Positions 31,667-41,400 of a DNA stretch of 64,000 bases are shown piece by piece. The DNA is from Dactylosporangium sp. AC04546 (GTDB lineage Bacteria > Actinomycetota > Actinomycetes > Mycobacteriales > Micromonosporaceae), in assembly GCF_022095675.1 (NCBI RefSeq), contig NZ_JAHYSG010000015.1, positions 82,070 to 146,069 on the forward strand, in the 5' to 3' direction. The notes under the pieces were generated by a model that saw only the letters and a list, made by a program, of their open reading frames with translations, was not told where the DNA came from and ran no database searches. Position 1 is the first letter of the stretch; each line of letters starts with the position of its first letter. A program made the translations under genes and the position numbers.

Positions 31667-32184
31667 CGCCGTTCGAGCAGGCCCCGCAGGTAGGCGGCCT
31701 GGCCGACGTGCTCCAGGCCCTCCACCAGCACGCCGACGAGCCGGTCGCGGACCGGGACCGTGTCGCCCAGGGTGGGGCTGGTCGCGAGGCGGTCCGGGTC
31801 GCCGGCCGGGGCGGCGTCGAGGTACGTGCGGACCCGCGCCGCGACCGCCCAGTGGTAGGCGCCGAGCACGGCCGGCTCCGGGCTCACGAACGCCGCCACC
31901 TGCTCCGGCGTGTGCCGGTAGCCGGTCTCGTCGGGGTCGGCGAGCCGGCCGAACCGGGCGTGCCAGCCGTCGGTGATCCACAGCTGGGGCAGGCCGGCCA
32001 GCTCGCTCACGTTGCGGTCGTGGCTGCGGGTGAGGTGCCACAGCAGCCAGCCGATCGGGTTGGTGCCGGGCACGGCCACCGCGTCGAGCAGCGCGGGGTC
32101 GAGCCCGTCGAGGACGGCGCGGACGTCACGCTCGACGCGGTCGGCCAGGGCGCCCACGAACGCCTTCCAGGTGCGGTCGGTCAC
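31663..32184 (-). CDS. DinB/mycothiol transferase-fold protein (DUF664-like)
   Basis: 173 aa four-helix protein. His residues in WHLTRSHDRN (about 50-59) and EGLEHVGQAAYLRG (about 156-169) form the metal-binding triad of the DinB superfamily, which includes mycothiol- and bacillithiol-dependent transferases. GTG 32184 overlaps the upstream SDR stop by 4 bp, so it is the last gene of the fadD3 operon. A thiol-conjugation role is inferred. Confidence 0.8.
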   Translation of the reverse strand: MTDRTWKAFVGALADRVERDVRAVLDGLDPALLDAVAVPGTNPIGWLLWHLTRSHDRNVSELAGLPQLWITDGWHARFGRLADPDETGYRHTPEQVAAFVSPEPAVLGAYHWAVAARVRTYLDAAPAGDPDRLATSPTLGDTVPVRDRLVGVLVEGLEHVGQAAYLRGLLERR

Positions 32185-33062
32185 CCGCCCAAGTCTGCCT
32201 CATGGCGTGATCGGTGCAGCCCGACCGGCATCAGCGGGCCGACGGCCCCGGCCTCGAACGCCGCCGCGACGCCGCCGACGGACCAGGACGCGTCGCGGGC
32301 GCCCTCCCCCAGTACCGTCGGATGAGCGATCATCGACAGCTCGTCGCCGTCGATCCGCACGATCTGGCCGTGCAGCGCGGCCGAGGCGTCGGACAGCAGG
32401 TAGATCACCGCCGGCGCGTTCTGCTCCGGGGGCTTGTGCAGGTTCTGGCCCTGGGCCGCGGTGCCGAGGTAGGCCTCGAACGCGTCGGCCATGCGGGTGT
32501 GCGCGTTCGGGGAGACGGCGTTGACCCGCACGCCGGTGCCGGCGAGGTCGGCGGCCCAGCAGTAGGTGAGGGAGGCGACGCCGCCCTTGCTGGCCCCGTA
32601 CGCGCCCATCGCCGCCGACCCGGCGTGCGCGCCGGAGGTGACGTTGACGATCGCGCCGCCGCCCTGGGCGAGCATGGCCCGGATCGCGTGCAGGCCGCAG
32701 TAGGCGGTGCCGAGCAGGTTCACCTCGAGCACCCGGCGGAAGTCGTCGGGGTCCTGCTCGGCGGGGTGCGCGAGGCGGAAGATGCCGGCGTTGTTGACCA
32801 GGCCGTCGATCCTGCCGAACGCCTCGACGCAGGCGCCGACGATCGCGCCGGCGCCCTCCCAGGTGGCGACCGTGCCGGCCACGGCGAGCGCGCGCCCGCC
32901 CGCGGACCCGATCCGCCCGGCCATCGCCGAGGCGAGCTCGACGTCGACGTCGTTGACCACCACCGCGGCCCCCTCGGCCGCGGCCAGCGTCGCGTAGGCG
33001 GCGCCGAGGCCCTGCCCGGCCCCGGTCACCACCACCGCCTTGCCCTCCAGAGCACCGGTCAC
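32181..33062 (-). CDS. Short-chain dehydrogenase/reductase (3-oxoacyl-CoA type)
   Basis: 293 aa. TGAGQGLGAAYA (about 12-23), NNAGIF, catalytic VTSGAHAG and YGASK motifs of a classical SDR, with a C-terminal extension of about 40 residues beyond the usual length. Similar in layout to the KstR2-regulon SDRs Rv3548c/Rv3549c. Overlaps the thiolase stop by 4 bp (GTGA). Probably oxidises a 3-hydroxyacyl-CoA that the adjacent thiolase then cleaves. Confidence 0.82.
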   Translation of the reverse strand: MTGALEGKAVVVTGAGQGLGAAYATLAAAEGAAVVVNDVDVELASAMAGRIGSAGGRALAVAGTVATWEGAGAIVGACVEAFGRIDGLVNNAGIFRLAHPAEQDPDDFRRVLEVNLLGTAYCGLHAIRAMLAQGGGAIVNVTSGAHAGSAAMGAYGASKGGVASLTYCWAADLAGTGVRVNAVSPNAHTRMADAFEAYLGTAAQGQNLHKPPEQNAPAVIYLLSDASAALHGQIVRIDGDELSMIAHPTVLGEGARDASWSVGGVAAAFEAGAVGPLMPVGLHRSRHEADLGG

Positions 33063-34249
33063 GAGAGCCGCTCCACGACCATGGCCATGCCCTGGCCGCC
33101 GGCCGTGCACATGGTCTCCAGGCCGAACTGGCCGTCCCGGTGCACCAGGCCGTTGATGAGGGTGGTGGCGATCCGCGCGCCGGTCATCCCGAACGGGTGG
33201 CCCACCGCGATGGCGCCGCCGTGGACGTTGACCCGGTCCAGGTCGGCGCCCATCCGGCGGTACGACGGGATCACCTGCGCGGCGAACGCCTCGTTGATCT
33301 CGACGAGGTCGATGTCGGAGATCGACATGCCGGCGTGGGCGAGGGCGCGGCGGCTCGCCTCGACCGGGCCGAGGCCCATGATCTCGGGGCTCACCGCCGA
33401 GACGCCGGTGCTCACGATCCGCGCGAGGGGCGTCAGGCCCAGCTCGCCGGCGCGCTGGGCGCTCATGACGACGAGGGCGGCGGCGCCGTCGTTGAGGGGG
33501 CAGCAGTTGCCGGCCGTCACGGTGCCGTCGGGCCGGAACGCGGGCTGCAGCGCGGCGACCTTGTCGAGGGTCACGCCCGCCCGCGGCCCGTCGTCGCGGC
33601 GCACGACCGTGCCGTCGGGCAGCGTCACCGGCGTGATGTCGAGGTCCCAGAACCCGTCGGCCTGGGCCTTTTCGGCGTTGTTCTGCGAGCGCACGGCGAA
33701 CTCGTCCTGTTCGTGCCGGGAGACCCCGCACAGCTGGGCGACGTTCTCGGCGGTCTCGCCCATCGCGACGTACACGTCGGGCAGCTCGCCCCGCTCACGC
33801 GGGTCGGACCAGTGCGCCGAGGGCGCGAACGTGGGCCAGCGCGGGTTGCGGGTGTCCGGCATGCCGTCCGCCTTGCCGGCCGGGTAGTGCGAGACGATCT
33901 CGGCCCCGGCGGCGACGAACGCGTGGCCCTCCCCCGCGCGGATCGCGTGGAACGCCATCCGGATCGCCTGCAGCGACGAGGCGCAGTAGCGGTTGACGGT
34001 GGTGCCCGGGACCATGTCGAGCCCGAGGTGCATGGCCACCTGGCGGCCCAGGTTGTACCCCTGCTCGCCCGCCGGCTGGGCACAGCCGAGGATCAGGTCG
34101 TCGAGCGTGGCCGGGTCGAGGGCGGGCACCTTGTCGAGCGCGGCGCGCACCATCTGGGCGGCGAGGTCGTCGGCGCGCACGCCGGCCAGCGAGCCCTTGT
34201 AGGCGCGGCCGATCGGGGAGCGCACCGCGGCGACGATCACGGCGTCCAC
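33059..34249 (-). CDS. Acetyl-CoA C-acyltransferase (thiolase)
   Basis: 396 aa. Catalytic Cys in VNRYCASSLQAI (about residue 90), GGAIAVGHPFGMTGAR (His, about 348) and CTAGGQG (second Cys, about 384) are all present, so it is an active degradative thiolase. It is distinct from FadA6 encoded at 36521. GTG 34249 is preceded by GGAAGG. Four palindromic 14-bp iterons lie immediately upstream, suggesting control separate from, or added to, the fadD3 promoter. Confidence 0.9.
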   Translation of the reverse strand: MDAVIVAAVRSPIGRAYKGSLAGVRADDLAAQMVRAALDKVPALDPATLDDLILGCAQPAGEQGYNLGRQVAMHLGLDMVPGTTVNRYCASSLQAIRMAFHAIRAGEGHAFVAAGAEIVSHYPAGKADGMPDTRNPRWPTFAPSAHWSDPRERGELPDVYVAMGETAENVAQLCGVSRHEQDEFAVRSQNNAEKAQADGFWDLDITPVTLPDGTVVRRDDGPRAGVTLDKVAALQPAFRPDGTVTAGNCCPLNDGAAALVVMSAQRAGELGLTPLARIVSTGVSAVSPEIMGLGPVEASRRALAHAGMSISDIDLVEINEAFAAQVIPSYRRMGADLDRVNVHGGAIAVGHPFGMTGARIATTLINGLVHRDGQFGLETMCTAGGQGMAMVVERLS

Positions 34250-34271
34250 GGATCACCTTCCTTATCAGTCT

Positions 34272-34323
34272 TGATGCATCACATCTGATGCATCAGTCGT
34301 GACGCATCAGCACCGATGCTTCA
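34272..34323. repeat. Four 14-bp palindromic iterons upstream of thiolase gene
   Basis: TGATGCATCA (a perfect palindrome) starts at 34272 and 34286; TGACGCATCA at 34300 and CGATGCTTCA at 34314 continue the exact 14-bp spacing. The array fills the 71-bp gap between the SDR stop (34321) and the thiolase start (34249) and ends on that stop codon. Confidence 0.9.
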
Positions 34324-34971
34324 CTGCGTGACCGTCCAGCCGCCGTCCACGGGCAGCAGGACGCCGTTGACGTAGGCGGCGGCCGGCGAGAGCAGGAACA
34401 GCACCGCGGCGGCGACGTCCTCGGGACGCCCGGCGCGGCGCATCGGGTTGCGCTCGACGAGCGCCCGGCCGAGCGGGCTGTCGGCGAAGCCGGCCATCCG
34501 CGGGGTCTCGATGAAGCCGGGCGCGACGGCGTTGGCCCGCACCTTCGGCGCGAGACGGGTCGCGAGGTGGCGGGTGTAGCCGGCGATGGCCGCCTTGCCG
34601 GCGCTGTACCAGGCCGAGTCGGTGCCGACGAGGTTCCCGGCGACGCTGGCGACGTTCACGACCGCGGCCCCGTCGGGCGGGTCCGTGGCGAGCCAGGCCG
34701 ACGTGACGAGCTCGACGGATCCGGCGGTACCTTCGAGCCCCGCACTGAAGGTCAGGTTCGTGGAGCTCGCCGGGCCGGCGTTGTTCACCAGGTAGCGGGC
34801 GGGACCCACCTCGGCGAGGGCGGCCTCGACCGCGGCGCGGTCGCGGGTGTCGACCACCATGCCGCCCGGGCTCAGGTCCCAGACGACGGGGTTGAGGCCC
34901 TGCTCCTTCGCGAGGCGGACGATCGCGGCGCCGATGCCGCTCGCGCCGCCGGTGACGATGACGGTGTCCAT
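34321..34971 (-). CDS. Short-chain dehydrogenase/reductase
   Basis: 216 aa, compact SDR: TGGASGIGAAIVRLA (about 7-21), NNAGP, VASVAG and catalytic WYSAGK (Tyr/Lys). The C-terminus ends in the usual GVLLPVDGGW. ATG 34971 follows the fadD3 stop directly (TGAATG), so expression is coupled to fadD3. Substrate not evident; a hydroxyacyl-CoA of the HIP pathway is likely. Confidence 0.83.
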   Translation of the reverse strand: MDTVIVTGGASGIGAAIVRLAKEQGLNPVVWDLSPGGMVVDTRDRAAVEAALAEVGPARYLVNNAGPASSTNLTFSAGLEGTAGSVELVTSAWLATDPPDGAAVVNVASVAGNLVGTDSAWYSAGKAAIAGYTRHLATRLAPKVRANAVAPGFIETPRMAGFADSPLGRALVERNPMRRAGRPEDVAAAVLFLLSPAAAYVNGVLLPVDGGWTVTQ

Positions 34972-36474
34972 TCAGTGGCTCCGCAGGCTGGTCTTGAGCA
35001 CCTTCCCGCTGGCGTTGCGGGGCAGGGCGTCGATGAGGACGATGTCGCGTGGGACCTTGTAGTTGGCGAGGCGCGCTTTACAGAATTCCGATATTTCGGA
35101 AATGTCGGGTGTGGTGCCCGCCCGTGGCACGACGAACGCGCGGGCCACCTCACCCAGCCGGTCGTCGGGCCGGCCGATGACCGCGACCTCGGCGACCGCC
35201 GGATGCCGGGCCAGGACCTGCTCGATCTCCGCCGGGTAGGCGTTGAAGCCGCCGACGATGAACATGTCCTTGAGGCGGTCGGTGATGCGCAGGTAGCCCC
35301 GCTCGTCCAGCACGCCCACGTCACCTGTGTGCAGCCAGCCGTCCGCGTCGATCGCGTCGGCCGTCGCGTCGGGGTCCTCGAAGTACCCCCGCATCACGTT
35401 GTAACCGCGGACCAGCACCTCGCCGGTGGTCGCGTCCACCCGCACCTCAACCCCGGGGACCGCCGGCCCGCAGGTGGTCGACACGGTGAGCGGGTCGTCA
35501 TCGGGGTGGCACATGGTCGCGGTGCCGCACGATTCGGTGAGCCCGTACGCGGTGAGCACGGTCGCCAGCTTCAGCTCCTCGCGCAGCCGTTCGATCATGA
35601 CGACCGGGACCGTGGTGGCCCCGGTGACCGCGACGCGGAGGCTGGACAGGTCGACGGCGGTGCGGTGCGGGTGGTCGAGGATCGACGTGTAGAGCGTCGG
35701 CGGTCCGGGCAGCACCGTGATCCGCTCGGCCGCGACGATGCGCAGCGTCTCCTCCACGTCGAACACCGGCTGGGGCACGATCGTCGCCCCGCGCAGCAGG
35801 CAGGCGATCACGCCGGCCTTGTAGCCGAAGGTGTGCGAGCAGGGGTTGACGAGCAGGTACCGGTCGCCGGCGGTGAGGCCGGCCAGCTCGCTCCAGGCGG
35901 CGTAGAGCTCGGTGGTCTGCCCGTGGGTGAGCATCGCGCCCTTCGGCCGCCCGGTCGTGCCGGAGGTGAAGAAGAGGTCTGCGAGGTCGTCGGGGCCGAC
36001 GCTCACGTCGGGCTTCGTGGTGTGCCGGCCGAACTCGTCCCACTGCGCGACCAGGTCGACGACGGCCTCGACGGTGCGGTCCGGCTCCTCCTCCCACGCC
36101 TGCCTGAGCGAGGCGACGTAGGAGTTGCCGAGGAAACCGTCCTGCACGAACAGCAGCCGGGTGCCGCTGCGCCGCAGGATGTAGGCCGCCTCCGCGCCCT
36201 TGAGCCGTGTGTTCAGCGGCACCATGACCCCGCCGGCGGTGACAATACCGAGGGCGGCCACGATCCAGCGCCACGAGTTGGGCGCCCACAGCGCGACCCG
36301 GTCGCCCTTGCCGACCCCCCGGGCGGCAAGGGCGCCGGCGAACCGGGCGACCTCGTCGGCCAGCTGCGCGTAGGTGAGCCGGACGGGGCCGTCGACGATC
36401 GCCTCGCGGTCGCCGTGCTGTGCGGCGCCCGCCAGCACCAGATCGGGAATGGTCCGGGCGGCCAACGGTTCCAT
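34972..36474 (-). CDS. fadD3: FadD3, HIP-CoA synthetase
   Basis: 500 aa ANL enzyme. Matches mycobacterial FadD3 in FTSGTTGRPKGAMLTHGQ (about 161-178), FGYKAGVIACLL, VLPGPPTLYTSILDHP, VTGATTVPVVMIERL and YGLTESCG, with the A10 lysine in RNASGKVLKTSLR. FadD3 adds CoA to the propionate side chain of HIP and so makes the KstR2 inducer. AAGGTGG lies 5 nt before ATG 36474, and a KstR2-type box 16 bp upstream is shared with divergent fadA6. Confidence 0.9.
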   Translation of the reverse strand: MEPLAARTIPDLVLAGAAQHGDREAIVDGPVRLTYAQLADEVARFAGALAARGVGKGDRVALWAPNSWRWIVAALGIVTAGGVMVPLNTRLKGAEAAYILRRSGTRLLFVQDGFLGNSYVASLRQAWEEEPDRTVEAVVDLVAQWDEFGRHTTKPDVSVGPDDLADLFFTSGTTGRPKGAMLTHGQTTELYAAWSELAGLTAGDRYLLVNPCSHTFGYKAGVIACLLRGATIVPQPVFDVEETLRIVAAERITVLPGPPTLYTSILDHPHRTAVDLSSLRVAVTGATTVPVVMIERLREELKLATVLTAYGLTESCGTATMCHPDDDPLTVSTTCGPAVPGVEVRVDATTGEVLVRGYNVMRGYFEDPDATADAIDADGWLHTGDVGVLDERGYLRITDRLKDMFIVGGFNAYPAEIEQVLARHPAVAEVAVIGRPDDRLGEVARAFVVPRAGTTPDISEISEFCKARLANYKVPRDIVLIDALPRNASGKVLKTSLRSH

Positions 36475-36481
36475 GCCGGCC

Positions 36482-36513
36482 ACCTTACCAACCAAGCGCT
36501 CGCTTGGTAAGGT
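36482..36513. promoter_or_regulatory. KstR2-type operator 4 within a 32-bp dyad
   Basis: Core ACCAAGCGCTCGCTTGGT (36491-36508) has 8-bp arms; outer arms ACCTTACCAA (36482-36491) and TTGGTAAGGT (36504-36513) extend the symmetry. It sits 16 bp from the fadD3 start and 12 bp from the fadA6 start, so one occupied site would block both. Confidence 0.82.
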
Positions 36514-36520
36514 GCTGGAC

Positions 36521-37669
36521 ATGAGCGCCTTCATTGTTGATGCGGTCCGGACCCCCGTCGGGCGGCGCGGCGGCGGCCTCGCCGGCGTGCACCCGGCCGA
36601 CCTGGGGGCGCACGTCCTCAAGGCCCTGGTCGAACGCAGCGGCGTCGACCCGGCCGCGGTCGACGACGTGATCTTCGGCTGCGTCGACGCGCTCGGCCCG
36701 CAGGCCGGCAACATCGCCCGCACGTCGTGGCTGGCCGCGGGCCTGCCCGAGCACGTCCCGGGCGTCACCGTCGACCGCCAGTGCGGCTCGTCCCAGCAGG
36801 CCGTGCACTTCGCCGCCCAGGCGGTCCTGTCGGGCACCGCCGACCTGGTCGTGGCCGGCGGCGTGCAGAACATGAGCGCCATCCCGATCTCGGCCGCCAT
36901 GCTGGCTGGCCGGGAGTACGGCTTCGACGACCCGTTCCGCGGCTCGACCGGCTGGCAGGCCCGCTACGGCGACCAGGAGATCAGCCAGTTCCGGGCGGCG
37001 GAGCTGATCGCCGCCAAGTGGTCGCTGACCCGCTCGGAGATGGAGTCGTACGCGCTGGAGAGCCACCGGCGGGCCGCGGCGGCCGTCGACGCCGGCCGCT
37101 TCGACCGGGAGATCGCCCCCCTCGGCGACGTGCGGCACGACGAGGGCCCCCGCCGCGACACGTCCCGCGAGCGCATGGAGGCGCTGGCGACCCTCACCCC
37201 GGGTGGCGTAGTGACGGCGGCCCTGGCCAGCCAGATCTCCGACGGCGCGGCGGCCCTGCTGATCGCCTCGTCCCGCGCCGTCGACACCCACGGCCTGCGC
37301 CCCCGCGCCCGCATCCACCACCTGAGCGTCCGGGCGGACGACCCGGTGTACATGCTCACCGGCCCGATCCCCGCCACGGCGGTGGCCCTGCAACGCGCGG
37401 GCCTGACGGTCGAGGACATCGACCTCTTCGAGGTGAACGAGGCATTCGTACCGGTGGTCCTCGCGTGGCAGCGCGAGACCGGCGCCGACCCGGCCCGCGT
37501 GAACGTCAACGGCGGCGCGGTGGCCCTCGGCCACCCGCTCGGAGCGACCGGTGCGCGCCTCATGACCACCCTTTTGCATGAGCTGGAGGCCACCGGCGGG
37601 CGGTACGGTCTGCAGACGATGTGTGAGGGTGGGGGGACCGCGAATGTCACCATCATCGAACGGCTCTGA
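36521..37669 (+). CDS. fadA6: FadA6, thiolase of steroid ring C/D degradation
   Basis: 382 aa. Closely matches mycobacterial FadA6 (Rv3556c) through FIVDAVRTPVGRRGGGLAG, GNIARTSWLAAGLPE, VDRQCGSSQQAV (catalytic Cys, about 90), GGVQNMSAIPIS, ALGHPLGATGAR and MCEGGGTANVTIIERL. FadA6 cleaves a 3-oxoacyl-CoA formed after ring opening. AAGGTG lies 6 nt before ATG 36521. The next SDR gene overlaps its end by 26 bp. Confidence 0.92.
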   Translation: MSAFIVDAVRTPVGRRGGGLAGVHPADLGAHVLKALVERSGVDPAAVDDVIFGCVDALGPQAGNIARTSWLAAGLPEHVPGVTVDRQCGSSQQAVHFAAQAVLSGTADLVVAGGVQNMSAIPISAAMLAGREYGFDDPFRGSTGWQARYGDQEISQFRAAELIAAKWSLTRSEMESYALESHRRAAAAVDAGRFDREIAPLGDVRHDEGPRRDTSRERMEALATLTPGGVVTAALASQISDGAAALLIASSRAVDTHGLRPRARIHHLSVRADDPVYMLTGPIPATAVALQRAGLTVEDIDLFEVNEAFVPVVLAWQRETGADPARVNVNGGAVALGHPLGATGARLMTTLLHELEATGGRYGLQTMCEGGGTANVTIIERL

Positions 37670-38420
37670 GCCCCGCTCGGCGCTCGTCACCGGCGGCACG
37701 AGAGGCATCGGCCGGGGCATCGCCGAGCGCCTGCTGGCGGCCGGCTACCAGGTCCTGGTCTGCGGCCGCAGGACTCCCGGCGACCTCCCGCCCGGGATGG
37801 TCTTCATGGCCGCGGACGTCCGCGAGCCCACCGAGGCCCAGGCCCTGGTCTCGGCGGCCGTCTCCCACTTCGGCGGCCTGGACCTGGTGGTGAACAACGC
37901 GGGCGGCTCCCCGTCGGTCCCGGCGGCCACGGTGTCACCCAATCTGGTGACAGCGGTGGTGCGGTTGAACCTCCTCGCCCCGTTCTTCGTGGCCCAGGCC
38001 GCGAACGCGGTGATGCAGGACCAGCCGGACGGCGGCCTGATCATCAACATCGGCTCGGTCTCGGCGATGCGCCCGTCCCCCGGCACGGCCGCGTACGCGG
38101 CGGCCAAGGGCGGCCTGGAGGTCCTGACCCGGGCACTGGCCCTGGAGTGGGCCCCGAAGGTGCGGGTGAACCTGGTGACGGCGGGTGTGGTGCGCACGGA
38201 CGACAACGAGGCCCACTACGGCGACGAGGAGGCCCTGGCCGCGGTGGCGGCCACGGTCCCGCTGGGCCGCATGGCAACGCCCGACGACGTGGCGGACGCG
38301 GTGCTCCTGCTCGCGTCGCCGCTGGCCGGCTACATGACGGGCGCGGGCCTGCTGCTGGACGGCGGCGGCCAGCTCCCCCGCTACGCCGACACCTCGAAGC
38401 CCACCAACGGCCACCGGTAA
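37644..38420 (+). CDS. Short-chain dehydrogenase/reductase
   Basis: 258 aa. TGGTRGIGRGIAERLL (about 16-31), NNAGG, SVSAM with catalytic Ser and YAAAK are present; C-terminal GAGLLLDGGGQL. It starts 26 bp inside fadA6, so it is translationally coupled to it and under the same KstR2-type operator. Layout is like the SDR gene next to fadA6 in other steroid degraders. A terminator-like hairpin follows 31 bp after the stop. Confidence 0.83.
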   Translation: MSPSSNGSEPRSALVTGGTRGIGRGIAERLLAAGYQVLVCGRRTPGDLPPGMVFMAADVREPTEAQALVSAAVSHFGGLDLVVNNAGGSPSVPAATVSPNLVTAVVRLNLLAPFFVAQAANAVMQDQPDGGLIINIGSVSAMRPSPGTAAYAAAKGGLEVLTRALALEWAPKVRVNLVTAGVVRTDDNEAHYGDEEALAAVAATVPLGRMATPDDVADAVLLLASPLAGYMTGAGLLLDGGGQLPRYADTSKPTNGHR

Positions 38421-38451
38421 GGACCCGCGGGACGGAACCGTTCCGCGAACG

Positions 38452-38490
38452 CGGCTCCCTAGGCTGATGTCTCCCCAGCCTAGGGAGCCG
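38452..38490 (+). terminator. 14-bp hairpin: terminator that also covers the NACHT gene Shine-Dalgarno
   Basis: Perfect stem CGGCTCCCTAGGCT (38452-38465) with AGCCTAGGGAGCCG (38477-38490), 11-nt loop, then TTT. It ends 4 nt before the GTG start at 38495, and its right arm contains GGGAG (38483-38487), the only Shine-Dalgarno at correct spacing. The left arm includes TAGGCT, a plausible -10 box. Confidence 0.7.
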
Positions 38491-38494
38491 TTTC

Positions 38495-41400
38495 GTGCGC
38501 CTGAACCCGGAACTGACCTACCGCGGCGCCCTGCGGATCCTCGGCCACCACGACCACCCGACCCTGACCGCCCTGGACACGGTCCTCGGCGGCGCGATCC
38601 TGGCCGCCGGCATCCCCGGCGCGGCGGCGTTCGGCTGGGTCGACCAGGACAGCGAGGCCCTCGGCCTGATCCGCAAGCTCCTCGACGCGACGCCCGAGCG
38701 CCTGCGCGGGACGTCCGGGAGGCTGCGCCAGGAGCTCGTGGTCGCCGCCCACACCACGATCGTCGGCGCCGCGCTGTTCGAGGCACTGCGCACCGAGCTC
38801 GGCGGCGCCTACCGGCGCCTCGGGCTCACCGACGCGCGGCGGCACCGCGTGGGTACGCCGGGCGACGGCGCGCTCGAGTCGCTCTACGAGGCACCGGCCC
38901 CGATCCCGACCGCCGTCGCCGGCTTCCAGGAGACGGCGAAGGGCCCGCTCAAGGAGTTCTTCGCCACGCGGGCCGAGCACGTCATGCGGTTCCTCGACGG
39001 GCTCGCCGCGCGCGAGGGCCGCGGCGAGCGCCCCGACCACGACCCCGACCACGACCGCCTCGCCGAGCGGGTCGCCGCCCGGGCCGGCGCGGTCTACCTG
39101 GACCACTACCTGCGCCTGGCCGGCGCCGTACCGGAGTTCCTGGTGTGGACGCTGCTCGTCGGCCAGGCCGCGAGCTACGAGGCGGTCCGCGACGCGCAGG
39201 CGGACCTGCGCGACGCCGCGGCCGCCGCGTCCCAGGTCCTGCGGCGCCTCGAACTGCTCCTCACCGCGAGCCGCACCGTCGCCGCCCCGGCCGCCCACGA
39301 CCCGCGGTCACTGCTGCACGACGCCAACCGCAGCGTCCTCGACCAGCCGATCCTGCCGCGCGACGCCATGCGGCACGTGGACTCGGTGGCCTTCCCACTG
39401 ATCGGCGACGCCTACGTGACACCGAGCTTCCGGGCCGCCCGCAGCGGGTCCGGCGCCGGCCTCGGCCAGGAGCAGTGGTGGGACCAACAGTCGCAGCGCC
39501 CGGACCTCGACGCCTTCATCGCCGCCCACCTGGGCACCCCGGAGAGCGTCACCCGGCCGCTGCTGGTCCTCGGCCACCCGGGCGCCGGCAAGTCGCTGCT
39601 CACCAAGGTGATCGCGGCCCGGCTCCCGGCCCAGACCCACACCGTCATCCGCGTACCGCTGCGCAACGTCGACGCCGACGCTCCCGTGTACGAGCAGATC
39701 CAGCAGGCGCTGCGCGACGCCACCCACGGCCGGGTCGACTGGGCCCAGCTGACCGCCGCGGCCCGCGACACGACGCGGGTGGTGCTCCTGGACGGCCTGG
39801 ACGAGCTGCTGCAGGCCTCGTCGGCCAACAACAGCGGGTACATCCAGCGGATCGTCGAGTTCCAGCGGCAGGAGGCGCGCATGGAACTGCCGGTGGTCGT
39901 CATCGTCACCAGCCGCACCCTGGTCGTGGACCGCGCCTCGATCCCGCCGGGCACACCGGTCCTGCGGCTCGACGACTTCACGAACGAGCAGGTGTCCGCC
40001 TGGCTCACCGCCTGGGGCGGCGCGAACGCCGCGGCCGCGCGGGCCGGTGCCGTGCGGCTGCTGTCCGCCGACGCCGCCCTCCGGTTCGTGCCGATCGCCC
40101 GCCAGCCGCTGCTGCTGCTCATGCTGGCCCTCTACGCCGCCGACCCGGGCGTCCCCGACCTCGACGCCGCGGCGCTGTCCACCGCGGACCTCTACGGCCG
40201 CCTGCTGGACAACTTCGTCCGGCGCGAGGTCGTCAAGACCGACCCGGGCGGCGACCCGGACGAGTTCGACCGGGCCGTCGAACTGCGGCTGTGGCACCTG
40301 GCCGTGGCCGCGTTCGCGATGTTCAACCGCGGCCAGCAGTCCGTGTCGGAGGACGCCCTCAACGCCGACCTGCTGGCGATGCCCGACCCGCCGAGCACCG
40401 ACGGGATGCGCCCGGCCCGCCGGACCGTCGGGCAGTTCTTCTTCGTCCACACGGCCCAGTCCGACGGCCACCGCGACGCGCAGGCCGAGCGCTCGTACGA
40501 GTTCCTGCACGCCACCTTCGGCGAGTACCTGATCGCCGACCACACCGTGCGCCTGCTCGCCGACCTGGCCGCCCGGATGCCGGCCGCCGGGCGTCACATC
40601 GACGACGACCTCGTCCAGGCCCTGCTGTCGCATCAGACGCTCGCCACCCGCGAACGGATCCTCCCGTTCGCGCAGGACATCGCCGCCCGCCTGGACGAGC
40701 CCGGACGCGCCGCGGTCCTGAGGCTCCTGTCCCGGCTGCTGGCCCAGGCCCGCCGCCGCGTCGGCAACCAGCACTTCGCGACCTACATCACGACGGTCCC
40801 CGACCCGGTGGCCGCGCTCGCCGCCTACACCGCCAACCTGGTCCTGCTCCGCACCGCCCTCGCCCCGTCGGCGTCGGCCGCGCTGGAGGACCTGCTGCCC
40901 AGCGGCGCGGACCGCGCGGACTGGGAGGACCTGGTCTGGCTCTGGCGCTCGGCTCTCCGCGCGGACTGCCGTGCGGCACTGCTGGAGAACCTCAGCTTCG
41001 ACCCGGAGCACAATGTCGCCCGCCATTCCGTGAGCTCCGGCATCAACATCTCGGAGCTGACGGGGTTCGCCTACCTGACCGGGGACCCGGCCGCGCTGTA
41101 CGTGCGGGCCGGGTACGCCGTCATCCACCAGGGCGGCACCTTCGCGCCGCCGGCCGACGACGCGATCCTGAGCTACGCCGCGTTCCTGTCGACCACGAAC
41201 GACCGCAAGGCCGGTGACGAGGAGCTCGACGACCTGGTGCGCGACGGCGTCTCGCTGTCCGAACCGGCGGCGCTGATGATGCTGCCGAACCTCTGGAAGA
41301 TCGAGCTCGACCGGGACGGCCACACGTTGATGGTCCTGACCGACGCGACGCTGCGGGCCTTCGCGCATCCGGTCGACCACGCCGTCTCCGTCCACCTCGC

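Noticed and set aside
36482..36513. Terminator between fadD3 and fadA6
   Set aside because: The genes are divergent, so a terminator is not expected; the dyad contains the KstR2-type box and is close to both starts.
39308..41395. Long minus-strand open frame opposite the NACHT gene
   Set aside because: No Shine-Dalgarno, low-complexity Gly/Val/Arg content, and the plus strand has intact Walker motifs.
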